64,000 nt of DNA, from contig NZ_FNYH01000006.1 in NCBI RefSeq assembly GCF_900108915.1, forward strand, positions 62,001 to 126,000, written 5' to 3'. Position 1 is the stretch's first letter. Each line of letters starts with the position of its first letter. The notes under the pieces were generated by a model. The model saw nothing but the letters and a program-made list of their open reading frames with translations, was not told where the DNA came from and did no database searches. A program made the translations under genes and the position numbers. Positions 46,855-55,500 of this stretch are shown here, piece by piece. The stretch is from Allopseudospirillum japonicum. GTDB taxonomy: Bacteria; Pseudomonadota; Gammaproteobacteria; Pseudomonadales; Halomonadaceae.

Positions 46855-46871
46855 CCACCTGACACAGGTGG
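46855..46871. promoter_or_regulatory. Inverted repeat in front of the HerA/Hsp70-like operon
   Basis: Perfect arms CCACCTG / CAGGTGG around ACA, 57 bp before the HerA-like ATG and 52 bp before the helicase ATG, in the divergent promoter region. It could be an operator for the accessory operon, or a small transcript hairpin; no T-run follows. Confidence 0.45.
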
Positions 46872-46928
46872 GGGCTAAGATGAAAACAGGAAACTCACTG
46901 GTTTATTTTGGATTAACAGGGAATCCGT

Positions 46929-49900
46929 ATGCATCCGCTTAAACAAGATATGCCCCACGCTTTAGTTGATAGGCAAGCCAAGATTCAAGACTTGGCCCAG
47001 ATGCCGCATTTTAGCTGGCAACAACCTTTATTAACCCCAGAGCATTTTTATCCTCCGTTAACTGGGGAGCGTTTAGATTATCGCTTTTTTCAAGTCACTG
47101 AGGTCAGCCGAGATCATGCTGAAGGCTACCGTTTGGCGATGGCCAATGTGTTATCGATTGCGCACGATAGTCAGGCGGCCTTGGCGTATTTGCTGAAGGG
47201 CGACCCACAAGGGGTGCGCTTGTATCTTGGGGTGATTGAGCAAGGCGGCAAAGCCCATGAAGCCAGTCGCCAATTAAAAAGCGCGGTAGAGGGGAACTTC
47301 CTTGGCGTGCGCCTGCAAGAAGTGAAGCAGGATGATGTGGCGTTTCAGCGCATACTCGATACTAACCGCCATTTGGGCTTGGTGCAGGGGGTGCCGTCAT
47401 TTAACGAGCAAGCACAACATCAGGAGGTACAAGAATTCCAAGGAATTGAGCGCCTTGCCAATGCGTTACAAGGTGAATCTTGGCAACTTTTGTTAGTGGC
47501 TCAGCCTAGTCAGGAAACTGAAATCAACCAGATGATTGAGCAGATTTATCAATTTTCTACGCAGATTTCTACGTATGTCAAACAAAACGTCCAGCATTCA
47601 GAAAGCCAAGGCAGCCAGCAAAGTGAGACCACAGGCAAAAGCCAAGGAACCAATAAAGGCTGGACGCATACGGTTTCGGAGAACAAAACCCAAGGTCAAA
47701 GCAAGGGCAAAAGTATTTCTCAAAATGAAGGTGGCAGCCAAAGTACCGGGGAAAGCCGCAGCCACAGCCGTAGTAAATCTGAGGGGGTGAGTGACAGCCG
47801 ATCCTCAGGCAGCTCAAGTAAAAGTACCAATACAAGTACCTCAGAATCCAGCACCACAGGCACAAGTCACACCCAAGGAACCAGTTGGGGCACCTCTGAA
47901 TCTGCGAATACGGGGGAAAGTAGTAGCCAAAGTGAAGGGGTGAACTTTGGGCGCTCAGAAGGGGAAAGCATAGGGACAAGTCAATCTAATACGCTGGGCA
48001 CGAACGAGAATCGCAGCCTTGCACTCACGCGAGAAAGAACCAACAAAAGCCTTGAGGAAATGCAAAAGCATGTCAGCGAAACTCTGCTGGAGCGCTTTCG
48101 TTTAGGTTTAAGTAAAGGCATGTTTAAAACCTCGCTTTATTTAGGGGCCGCAGATCAAAGAACTTTTAAAATCCTCAAACAAAGTGTGCGCTCAATTTTT
48201 CAGGGTAACCAGGCTGGGGTGACGCCACTCAAAATTTACCCCCTGACGCCGACGCGTCAACTGACAGATCTTCTACAAGGGCGCGTGCAAAACTTGCTCC
48301 AACTGGATGAGCAGGCCTGCTTAATTCATAGCCTGCCTTTTGATCCTGTGGAACAACAAATACAGGCGGCTACCTGGCTCAATACACGCGAATTAGCTTT
48401 GCTGGCGGGGTTACCCAGTCGAGAGATTCCTGGAATTCGTGTGCGCCACAGTGTGGATTTTGCGATCAATGTGCCCAAAATCAGCGACAAAGCCTTACCG
48501 CTTGGGCATTTAGTACACCATGGCCGCCATTTACACACGCATCCGCTCGATTTGGCATTGGCCGATTTAAATAAGCATGTGTTTGTGACTGGGGTGACAG
48601 GTTCAGGCAAAACAACTACTTGTATGCGTTTGCTGGAGTCTTCCGGTCTGCCATTTTTGGTGATTGAGCCAGCAAAAACCGAATACCGTGCTCTATATGC
48701 TCGGGGGCAAGCGGTGGAGTATTACTTAGTCGGGCGCGAGGATATCAGCCCCTTTCGTTTTAACCCTTTCGAATTAGTCAATGCCCGCCACCAGCTGTCA
48801 GGCCATATTAGTCTGCTAACGGCCACCTTGACCACTGTGTACCCTATGGAAGCGGCTATGCCGCAGTTAGTGGAAGAGGCCATTATTGGCGCTTACCAAG
48901 CTTATGGTTGGGATACCCACAGCGGCAGAAACCTTTTCTATCAAGATCCTTGGGCGCCTGAGGTGCAAGGTGCTTGTTGGCCTATCTTCAGCGATATGAT
49001 TGCACAACTGGATGCTTTAATTGCTTCTAAGGGAATGGGGAAAGAATTTGAGGAAAAATACCGAGGCTCCTTGGTGGCACGTCTGAGCAACCTCACCGAT
49101 GGCATTAAAGGGGCCATGCTCAATACAAGGCGTTCTTTAGATTTTCAGCAGTTGCTGGATCGTCAAGTGGTGATTGAGTTGGAAGAAATCAAATCTGAAC
49201 AAGATAAAGCCTTGTTGATGGGGTTGATTATTACCCGCTTAGCAGAATGTGTTAAAGAACGCCATCGCCTCCAGCCGGATTTTCAGCATTTAACCCTGAT
49301 TGAAGAAGCCCACCGCTTATTAACACGCCCAGAACCTGGTGAATCTGATGCGCGTAAACTCGGGGTGGAAATGTTCGCTAACTTGCTGGCAGAGGTGCGC
49401 AAATATGGCGAGGGGCTGATTATTGCCGACCAGATCCCGAATAAGTTGATTGCGGATGTTGTGAAAAACACCCATACCAAAATTGTGCATCGTTTATTTG
49501 CCGCCGATGATCGCAGAAGTATTGGCGATGCTATGGGACTCAATGAAGCCCAGCGGGACTTTTTACCTTTATTGCAAACTGGGGAAACCCTGGTGTATTG
49601 CGGGGGCTGGCATGGCGCGGTACGCGCGCAAATCGAGCCTTTAACCCAAACCGATGCCCCGAGTTTGTTGGAAGAAGATTTGCAGCGCCAAGGGCAAAAG
49701 CAATTATGGCAACACAGGCATTGGCTATATCCCCATCTGAGCCAATGTGAGCCCATGCAGCACCCTAAAGCGTTAGCTTGCCTCGTTTATGAGGGCAACT
49801 TATTGATTCAATTATGGATACGCTTGCTCAAATCGAGCCATCTGCCTTCCTATAAAAGGGCGCAAGAGGATGACAAGTTGCAAGCGGCCTTGAGGCGCTG

Positions 49901-50138
49901 GAGTGATCAGATCCTTGCCCACTTGCCTGAGCTGGCGGGGCCAGAATCTTTAATGACTTGTGTGCTTGCGTTAATGCAAGACACTTTGATCAAACCGGAA
50001 AATCAACATAAAACGGAGGAGTTAGCCTGTTTGCATACCTACTTATTAGAGGGGTATCACCAGGCGCTGAAGGTGACTGAAATAGATTTTCAAGAGGCGC
50101 GTGCGCCCTTATTAAGGTTGTTGTCGTTACAGCATTGA
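46929..50138 (+). CDS. HerA/FtsK-like ATPase with a long Ser/Thr/Gly-rich insertion
   Basis: Predicted ring-forming P-loop translocase of 1069 aa. The N-terminal about 215 residues are a conserved but unnamed domain (LDYRFFQVTEVSRDHAEGY, RLYLGVIEQGGKAHEASRQ). Residues about 217-370 are low-complexity Ser/Thr/Gly/Gln sequence (for example SSGSSSKSTNTSTSESSTTG). The ATPase core follows, with Walker A FVTGVTGSGKTTTCMRLL (about 553-570), VIEPAKTEYR, Walker B LTLIEEAHRLLTR (about 786) and YGEGLIIADQIPNKL with ADQ sensor features, all as in HerA/DUF87 proteins. Start is ATG 46929 with AGGGA 7 bases before. The next gene begins 26 bp after the stop. NurA, the usual HerA partner, is absent. The family occurs widely as an unnamed ATP-binding protein; a function is not established to my knowledge. 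Confidence 0.8.
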   Translation: MHPLKQDMPHALVDRQAKIQDLAQMPHFSWQQPLLTPEHFYPPLTGERLDYRFFQVTEVSRDHAEGYRLAMANVLSIAHDSQAALAYLLKGDPQGVRLYLGVIEQGGKAHEASRQLKSAVEGNFLGVRLQEVKQDDVAFQRILDTNRHLGLVQGVPSFNEQAQHQEVQEFQGIERLANALQGESWQLLLVAQPSQETEINQMIEQIYQFSTQISTYVKQNVQHSESQGSQQSETTGKSQGTNKGWTHTVSENKTQGQSKGKSISQNEGGSQSTGESRSHSRSKSEGVSDSRSSGSSSKSTNTSTSESSTTGTSHTQGTSWGTSESANTGESSSQSEGVNFGRSEGESIGTSQSNTLGTNENRSLALTRERTNKSLEEMQKHVSETLLERFRLGLSKGMFKTSLYLGAADQRTFKILKQSVRSIFQGNQAGVTPLKIYPLTPTRQLTDLLQGRVQNLLQLDEQACLIHSLPFDPVEQQIQAATWLNTRELALLAGLPSREIPGIRVRHSVDFAINVPKISDKALPLGHLVHHGRHLHTHPLDLALADLNKHVFVTGVTGSGKTTTCMRLLESSGLPFLVIEPAKTEYRALYARGQAVEYYLVGREDISPFRFNPFELVNARHQLSGHISLLTATLTTVYPMEAAMPQLVEEAIIGAYQAYGWDTHSGRNLFYQDPWAPEVQGACWPIFSDMIAQLDALIASKGMGKEFEEKYRGSLVARLSNLTDGIKGAMLNTRRSLDFQQLLDRQVVIELEEIKSEQDKALLMGLIITRLAECVKERHRLQPDFQHLTLIEEAHRLLTRPEPGESDARKLGVEMFANLLAEVRKYGEGLIIADQIPNKLIADVVKNTHTKIVHRLFAADDRRSIGDAMGLNEAQRDFLPLLQTGETLVYCGGWHGAVRAQIEPLTQTDAPSLLEEDLQRQGQKQLWQHRHWLYPHLSQCEPMQHPKALACLVYEGNLLIQLWIRLLKSSHLPSYKRAQEDDKLQAALRRWSDQILAHLPELAGPESLMTCVLALMQDTLIKPENQHKTEELACLHTYLLEGYHQALKVTEIDFQEARAPLLRLLSLQH

Positions 50139-50164
50139 ATAAATTACTTGCAGGAGTCAAGCAT

Positions 50165-50845
50165 ATGGGACTTTGGAGTGCAGTTTGTGGTATTGCCACC
50201 TCGGTGGCATCGAGTGTGGTTTCTGGGGTAGGCAAGCTCGTGGGTTCTGTGGCGACAGGCATAGGGACTGCGGTGAGCACCTTAGTGGGTAAAGGGGCGG
50301 CGTTCGTCGGTCGTGTCGCCAGTGTGGTGGAAAACGTGGCGAAAGCGAACGAGGTGTTAGCCCCTGAAGAAAAAATGCAGGACATCGGGGAAAAAAGTAT
50401 TCAGGCGGCAGATCAAGGGATTGTGCCGCAGAAGTTTGAAAAATATGAGGATTACATGAACAAAATCCGTGCTTTTGAAGTGGACCCCATCAAGGCGGAT
50501 TCAGTCCCTGTAGAGCAAAAACTTGGTGCGGCGGTTGCGGTGAGTTTACAAGGCTTAGAGATTAAGCTGGATTTGCCTAAGGGATCAACGGGGAACATGT
50601 TGCGCCTTATTATGTTTTCTCCTGAGTATTTTCATAGCGGGCGGGTGCGTTCTTTAGTCGATAGACGCATGGATTTTGATAAGGTCACAGATTATTTTAC
50701 TGGCCAGCTGGATTTAAAAGACACGCGTGCCGTACGTGATGAGCTACTCACCGCAGAAAAAAGCCTAGGTGAGCCTGTGGATGCTTCGGCACATGCACTG
50801 AGCTTGCAGGCATTAAAAGCGAAAGCACAACAAGAAGGCTTGTAA
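50165..50845 (+). CDS. Unknown protein with glycine-rich hydrophobic N-terminus
   Basis: 226 aa, not recognised. I chose the ATG at 50165 (GGAG 8 bases upstream) rather than the TTG at 50135, which overlaps the HerA-like gene. The first about 55 residues alternate Gly, Ser, Ala, Val and Thr in a helical, membrane-seeking pattern (WSAVCGIATSVASSVVSGVG, then KLVGSVATGIGTAVSTLVGK), much like glycine-zipper segments that pack in membranes or oligomers. The rest is soluble-looking and charged, with no Cys, and includes LRLIMFSPEYFHSGRVRSLV. It is followed by a strong terminator, which may give the first two genes higher mRNA levels than the rest. A membrane-inserting or scaffold role is possible; none is shown. 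Confidence 0.65.
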   Translation: MGLWSAVCGIATSVASSVVSGVGKLVGSVATGIGTAVSTLVGKGAAFVGRVASVVENVAKANEVLAPEEKMQDIGEKSIQAADQGIVPQKFEKYEDYMNKIRAFEVDPIKADSVPVEQKLGAAVAVSLQGLEIKLDLPKGSTGNMLRLIMFSPEYFHSGRVRSLVDRRMDFDKVTDYFTGQLDLKDTRAVRDELLTAEKSLGEPVDASAHALSLQALKAKAQQEGL

Positions 50846-50861
50846 AAGCCGATTATTCACG

Positions 50862-50892
50862 CCTCCCTGTGCTAATGCGGGGAGGTTTTTTT
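50862..50892 (+). terminator. Rho-independent terminator inside the operon
   Basis: Stem CCTCCC / GGGAGG with an inner GC/GC pair and TAAT loop, followed by TTTTTTT (50886-50892). It lies between the second and third genes of the HerA/Hsp70-like block. It probably makes transcription of the downstream genes partial or dependent on a second promoter. Confidence 0.8.
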
Positions 50893-50922
50893 AACATGAT
50901 CCATGGATACAGGAGCACCCGC

Positions 50923-51789
50923 ATGGCGGAAACGTGTTTAGCCTTGGTGGCATATCAAGGCCAAGTCCTAGTCTTTGAGCACCAAGCCAGCCAATGGCAA
51001 CGGCTGGATTTAAAGGAGGAACCTTGTCTGTGTCTGCAAGCTTTGGGTTGGCACAAGATTTTACAAGAAATCCGAGATTACTATAACCAAAGTGGCGAGC
51101 TTGCGGACATAAGCATCTATTTTTGGGTAGAGGCGGCACAAATCCGCGAGTTAACCCCCTTGCTCACGGCCAAAACCTATGGTTTACAGCATTGGCACCT
51201 GATGCAATGGCCTTTGTGGTTAGCTTTTTTATCTCCGCAGGCGGCCCCTGCAACCGATCAGCAGACGCAAGATCTCGCCCACTTGCAGGCATGGGTACAA
51301 GCGTCTCTCCTTCCGCAATTAATGCCCGTGCAAGGTTTGGCATCGGCCGCGCACACGCTAGAGAAACAAGCAGCGCACTGGCAAGCGCAACTTGAGCATT
51401 GCCAACAAGAAAAAGCAGCGCTCGCTTTTGATAAGGCCGCACTGATCCAAGAAGTGGCCGAGTTACGCCAAGCATTGCAAGATCAACAAGCAAAGGCAGT
51501 CTACCAACCGACAAACTTATCCTTAGAAGGCTTGGTGACCTATTTACCCATTATTTACAAAGAGTTTTGGAGCACGATTCGCCCTGATGAATTGGCCTTG
51601 TTGGCGTCTAGCTTACAGGTGCCAGAAGTGCCCTCGCCAATTCGTGAACCTAGTGCAGGCGTGATTGAAGTGATGAAAAAACGCTTACAAGCCTTGCCCC
51701 CATCCCAGCAAACCCAAATCCGCGCCTTTTGCCAAAGCTTACCCAAGCAACCACAAGTACGCGCAGAAATGGCTTTTTTTTTCAACTAA
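50923..51789 (+). CDS. Unknown coiled-coil protein of the HerA/Hsp70-like locus
   Basis: 288 aa, not recognised. ATG at 50923 has AGGAG 7 bases upstream; earlier in-frame starts lie in the terminator. The N-terminal half looks like a small alpha/beta fold (ETCLALVAYQGQVLVFEHQA, ADISIYFWVEAAQIREL, KTYGLQHWHLMQWPLW). A coiled coil at about 150-195 (HTLEKQAAHWQAQLEHCQQE) and a helical C-terminus follow. It may be an adaptor bridging other products. The stop is 14 bp before the next start. I claim no function. Confidence 0.6.
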   Translation: MAETCLALVAYQGQVLVFEHQASQWQRLDLKEEPCLCLQALGWHKILQEIRDYYNQSGELADISIYFWVEAAQIRELTPLLTAKTYGLQHWHLMQWPLWLAFLSPQAAPATDQQTQDLAHLQAWVQASLLPQLMPVQGLASAAHTLEKQAAHWQAQLEHCQQEKAALAFDKAALIQEVAELRQALQDQQAKAVYQPTNLSLEGLVTYLPIIYKEFWSTIRPDELALLASSLQVPEVPSPIREPSAGVIEVMKKRLQALPPSQQTQIRAFCQSLPKQPQVRAEMAFFFN

Positions 51790-51803
51790 TGGAGACCACC
51801 ACC

Positions 51804-52520
51804 ATGGATCAACAGCAAAAAGAACGTTTAGCAGAGTTAAAAAATCAAACTCGTTTTTTTAGGGAAAGACTTGTTTATAACGATTTGTTGTTATTACTGG
51901 AATATGATCCCCAAGTCCAAGATCTCATCCGCGCCTTGCTGCCAGTGAACCCAGCACCCCAGCAGGCCGCAGAATCCGCAGAAGAGGCCAGCAAGCCACC
52001 CAAAGCGCTTGTGATGCCTGAGGTGGAAGAGGCCCTAGTTGCCGCGCCCGCAATGCCTGTAATGCCCGATCCTTTGCCATCACCCGCGGATATTTTTTAT
52101 CAAGATTTTGCCGCTGCGCGTGCTTTCCTCGCTCAGGTGCAAGCCGATGCTGAGATTGCCGAGCTTTGGTTGCTGGCGGAGGAAACCCCAGCAGCGGCCT
52201 TAATGCGTTTGTTGGCCCGTGCCAGTCAATGGGATCAAGTGTTAGAAGTGTGGGACATTCTGGCCAGCCGTTGCAAACGCCAAGCACGCCCCGCCACAAG
52301 TACAGAAAGCCATATCTTGCAGAGCGCCCTTGCTTATTACAATTTGACCTTAAACCAGCGCCAAGCTGGCTTAGTGACGCCCCCTTGCCCTGGTGGATTT
52401 GATCATCAAATCCATACGCGTGCCACTGCGCAAGGGGAAACTGTGTACCAAGTCTGGTTGCCGGGGATTGAAAATGCCGCCGGTAAATTACAGAAAAAAC
52501 CCTTGGTGGCCACACGTTAA
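51804..52520 (+). CDS. Unknown helical protein preceding the Hsp70-like genes
   Basis: 238 aa, not recognised. ATG at 51804 with GGAG upstream. An N-terminal helix (QQQKERLAELKNQTRFFRER) and leucine-rich stretch VYNDLLLLLEYDPQVQDLI are followed by a Pro/Ala-rich linker (about 47-95). A helical TPR-like middle (LWLLAEETPAAALMRLLARA, DQVLEVWDILASRCKRQA) comes next, then a C-terminal beta-like segment (GGFDHQIHTRATAQGETVY). A cofactor for the following Hsp70-like ATPases (nucleotide exchange or client delivery) is an idea from gene order only. The DNA at its 3' end (52491 onward) is copied upstream of the second Hsp70-like gene. Confidence 0.6.
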   Translation: MDQQQKERLAELKNQTRFFRERLVYNDLLLLLEYDPQVQDLIRALLPVNPAPQQAAESAEEASKPPKALVMPEVEEALVAAPAMPVMPDPLPSPADIFYQDFAAARAFLAQVQADAEIAELWLLAEETPAAALMRLLARASQWDQVLEVWDILASRCKRQARPATSTESHILQSALAYYNLTLNQRQAGLVTPPCPGGFDHQIHTRATAQGETVYQVWLPGIENAAGKLQKKPLVATR

Positions 52521-52541
52521 TTCTATGGAGGGAAGCAACCC
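52491..52541 (+). repeat. Upstream segment repeated before the second Hsp70-like gene, copy 1
   Basis: This 51-bp stretch (the end of the preceding gene plus the ribosome site CTATGGAGGGAAGCAACCC) recurs with few changes at 56227-56276. The two copies mark the left edges of the tandem duplication. Confidence 0.85.
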
Positions 52542-55500
52542 ATGTCCGAGCTTTTACAGCAAGAAATTCAGCACTTACAACAACAAATCCGTATAGGCAA
52601 GCAGGCGGCCCCTCAGTGTTTACAAGCTTTTGTGGATGAAGCCGCCTTAACCCAAAGTTTAACCGCAGAACTTAACCCCCTATGGGCGGCTTATCAGCCG
52701 GTATTGGCTTCCTTAAGTGCCTCCTTAAAAGACCCCTTTTATTGGCTGGTGCTGGGGGAAGACGCCTACTTATACGAGCGCCAGCACCAAAGGCTATGGT
52801 GTTTACCTACAGGTGTGGGTGATTTTTCCTTATTTAAGATAAGTGCCGGCAAATCATTGCCAATAGAAAAGCGGTGCTGGCAGGGCCAAGCTTGGAAGTT
52901 ACCCAGTGTAGAGGCCTTGGTTAGCTTTGCACAAACGCCAGAAAACCCAATGCGCCGGGACAGCACACGCTTATTTGGTCAATGGAGCTGGCTAACGGCA
53001 GCAGGGCACCTTGATCTTGATGACCGCCAGCCTAGCCCGACGGATGGTTATAAGGGCTATTTTTTGGGGGTAATCCGCATCACTTGGGATGCGCTATTAA
53101 GGCTAAGCCAGCAACAAGGGGGATGCCTAATTGCCAATACCCCAGATTTAACCCGCCAATTGCACACACACTATGATCTATCTGACAGCATCATTGATAC
53201 AGCGGCTTTTGTACAGGGATTAAAGCAAGCTCCATGCGCATTGGCCCAGGTACAAGCTAGTGCGGCCTTCCGTGCTTTAGATGCTTGGTATCATAAAATC
53301 CCTGTGCGGGTGGCACACCAGATAGGGGCGCAAATTGGTCGCCAAGTCCAGCAGCAGGTCCGGCGTTTACCTGCAAGCTTACAGCCTTTGCTGCATCCTA
53401 AAAGCTTAGTCACCACCCTGATGGCGGAAGTGGTACCTGTGATTAAAGCGCGCCATGTCCAGCTGGCACAGGCCCCGCAACAAGCATTTTATTGGCTAGT
53501 ACAAGCTGAGGAAGTGTTTTTATTAGAAGCCCGTACCCATTGGGTATGGCAAATCCCTAAGGATTTGGAGGATCTGGATACAAAGGCCGCCCAAACCCGC
53601 CTCAGCCAAGATACAGGTGTGGAAGCCCACCAGCGCTGGCAATTACCCAGCGCGGACGAGCTGCACACTTTTGCACAAACGCCAAATAACCCGATGCGCC
53701 AGGGCAGCAATGCACGCTTATTTAATCGATACCACTGGCTAACAACCGCAGGGTGGATAAATCTTGATAATGCGTTTACAGACCCTACAAAAGATGGAAA
53801 AGGCGCCTGCCTCGGGGTCATCAAGGCCTATGGCCAGCATACTTGGGCCGATTTGCTCGCGCTTTGTGCTGATAAGGGGTGGCGTTTAGTGGCCGCCAGC
53901 CCAGTTTCCACCGAAACTCAAGAGGCCCTGCACGGCGGGGATACCCCTAACTTGGCGCAACTTCAGCAAAGTTTACAGGATTTGCCTAATAATGCAGATT
54001 TACCGGATTTACCGGATTTTGATCAGCAAATCCCTGCGCGGGTGCGGGCGTTAGTGATGCAAAGCTTGACGCATCTGGATGCTGAGATTAGCCCTTTACC
54101 CCCATTAACAGTGCAGCAAATGCAAGATCTGGGGTTATGGGAATTGTGGGGCTTACCCGCGGAAACATTAGAAGATCTCGCAGCCCAAGCGCGTAACCCC
54201 GCCTTAGATGTGCGGGCGTGCCCGGTGGCGATTGATTTTGGGACCAGTAGCACTGTGGTGGGGTATTTGGAGCAGGGGCGTAAAAAGCTGATTCGGATTG
54301 GGGTGAAGGATTTTACCAGCCCAGTTGAACAGATTCATTTTGAAAACCCCACCATTTTAGAATTTGTGGATATCGCCACAAGTATGCAAGCCTGGCAAAG
54401 TACCCCTTATCGTCCACGGATACCCTGGGGCGCGATGCGATGTTCGCACGAGGCCTTAGCCAGTTTACGCGATAATGAAGGGGATACGCGGATTACGGCC
54501 AGTATCTTGGCCAAGATGAAGCAATGGGCTTTGCGTGATACCCAGGATACTAGCATTCGCCTCTGTGATCAGGTACAAGGGCAAGCCTTTACCTTAGCCC
54601 CGCTCACCTTAAGGAACCCAACCAAAGGCCAAGCCTTGCAGGTGGATTCAGAGTATCCTTTAGATCCGATTGAGTTATATGCCTACTTTTTGGGCTTAAG
54701 CATCAACTGGCGTCAGCGCGGGATTTTTCTGCAATATTACATGACCTTTCCGGTGGCTTATCCGCAGGCAGTGAAAGATAAAATCTTGTCTTCTTTCCGT
54801 CGTGGCTTGCAAAGGAGTTTGCCGCAAACTTTGCTTAATTCGCCACAGTTTGATGATTTTAGCGTGGAAGAGCGCGCGTCTGAACCTGCGGCTTTTGCAG
54901 CAACGGCCTTGCCCTATTTTGGGATTCAACCCACAGCGGCAGGCCAAGCCTATGGGGTGTTTGATTTTGGCGGTGGGACAGCGGATTTTGATTTTGGTGT
55001 ATACCGAGAGCCAAACGCCGAAGAAGAAGACCAAGGCTATGAGGAAGTGCTAGAACATTTTGGCGCTGCGGGGGATAAGTTCCTCGGTGGTGAAAACTTG
55101 TTAGAGCATTTGGCATATGAGACGTTTAAAGCCAATTTAGACCTTTGCCGCAGCAAATCCCTAGCTTTTACGCAACCTCTGGATGGGGAGGATTTCCCCG
55201 GTAGTGAGCTGTTATTAGAGCAAACCCAAGCCGCTGCTACCAATACCCAAGTTTTAATGGGACGTTTGCGCGCTTTCTGGGAGAAAAACGAGCATAACAG
55301 CCAAGGGATTGAAAAGGTTAAATTACTTGATCGCCAAGGGCAGGAAGTCAACTGCGAACTCAGTCTCCCTTATGAGGACTTAGAGGCATTTTTGCAGCAG
55401 CGCTTATTACAGGGAGTGAAAAACTTTTTTACCGCGTTACATAAAGCCTTTACTGAAGCGGATTTGATGCCGGAAAAAGTCCATCTTTTCCTGGCTGGGA

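Noticed and set aside
47578-47979. Open frame antisense to the Ser-rich insertion, rich in Cys, Tyr and Phe
   Set aside because: It arises from the low-complexity Ser/Gly coding tract on the other strand and shows no start signal.
46929-50138. HerA-like gene as a conjugation ATPase (VirB4/TraD)
   Set aside because: No relaxase, pilus or other transfer genes are nearby and the N-terminal domain does not resemble VirB4.
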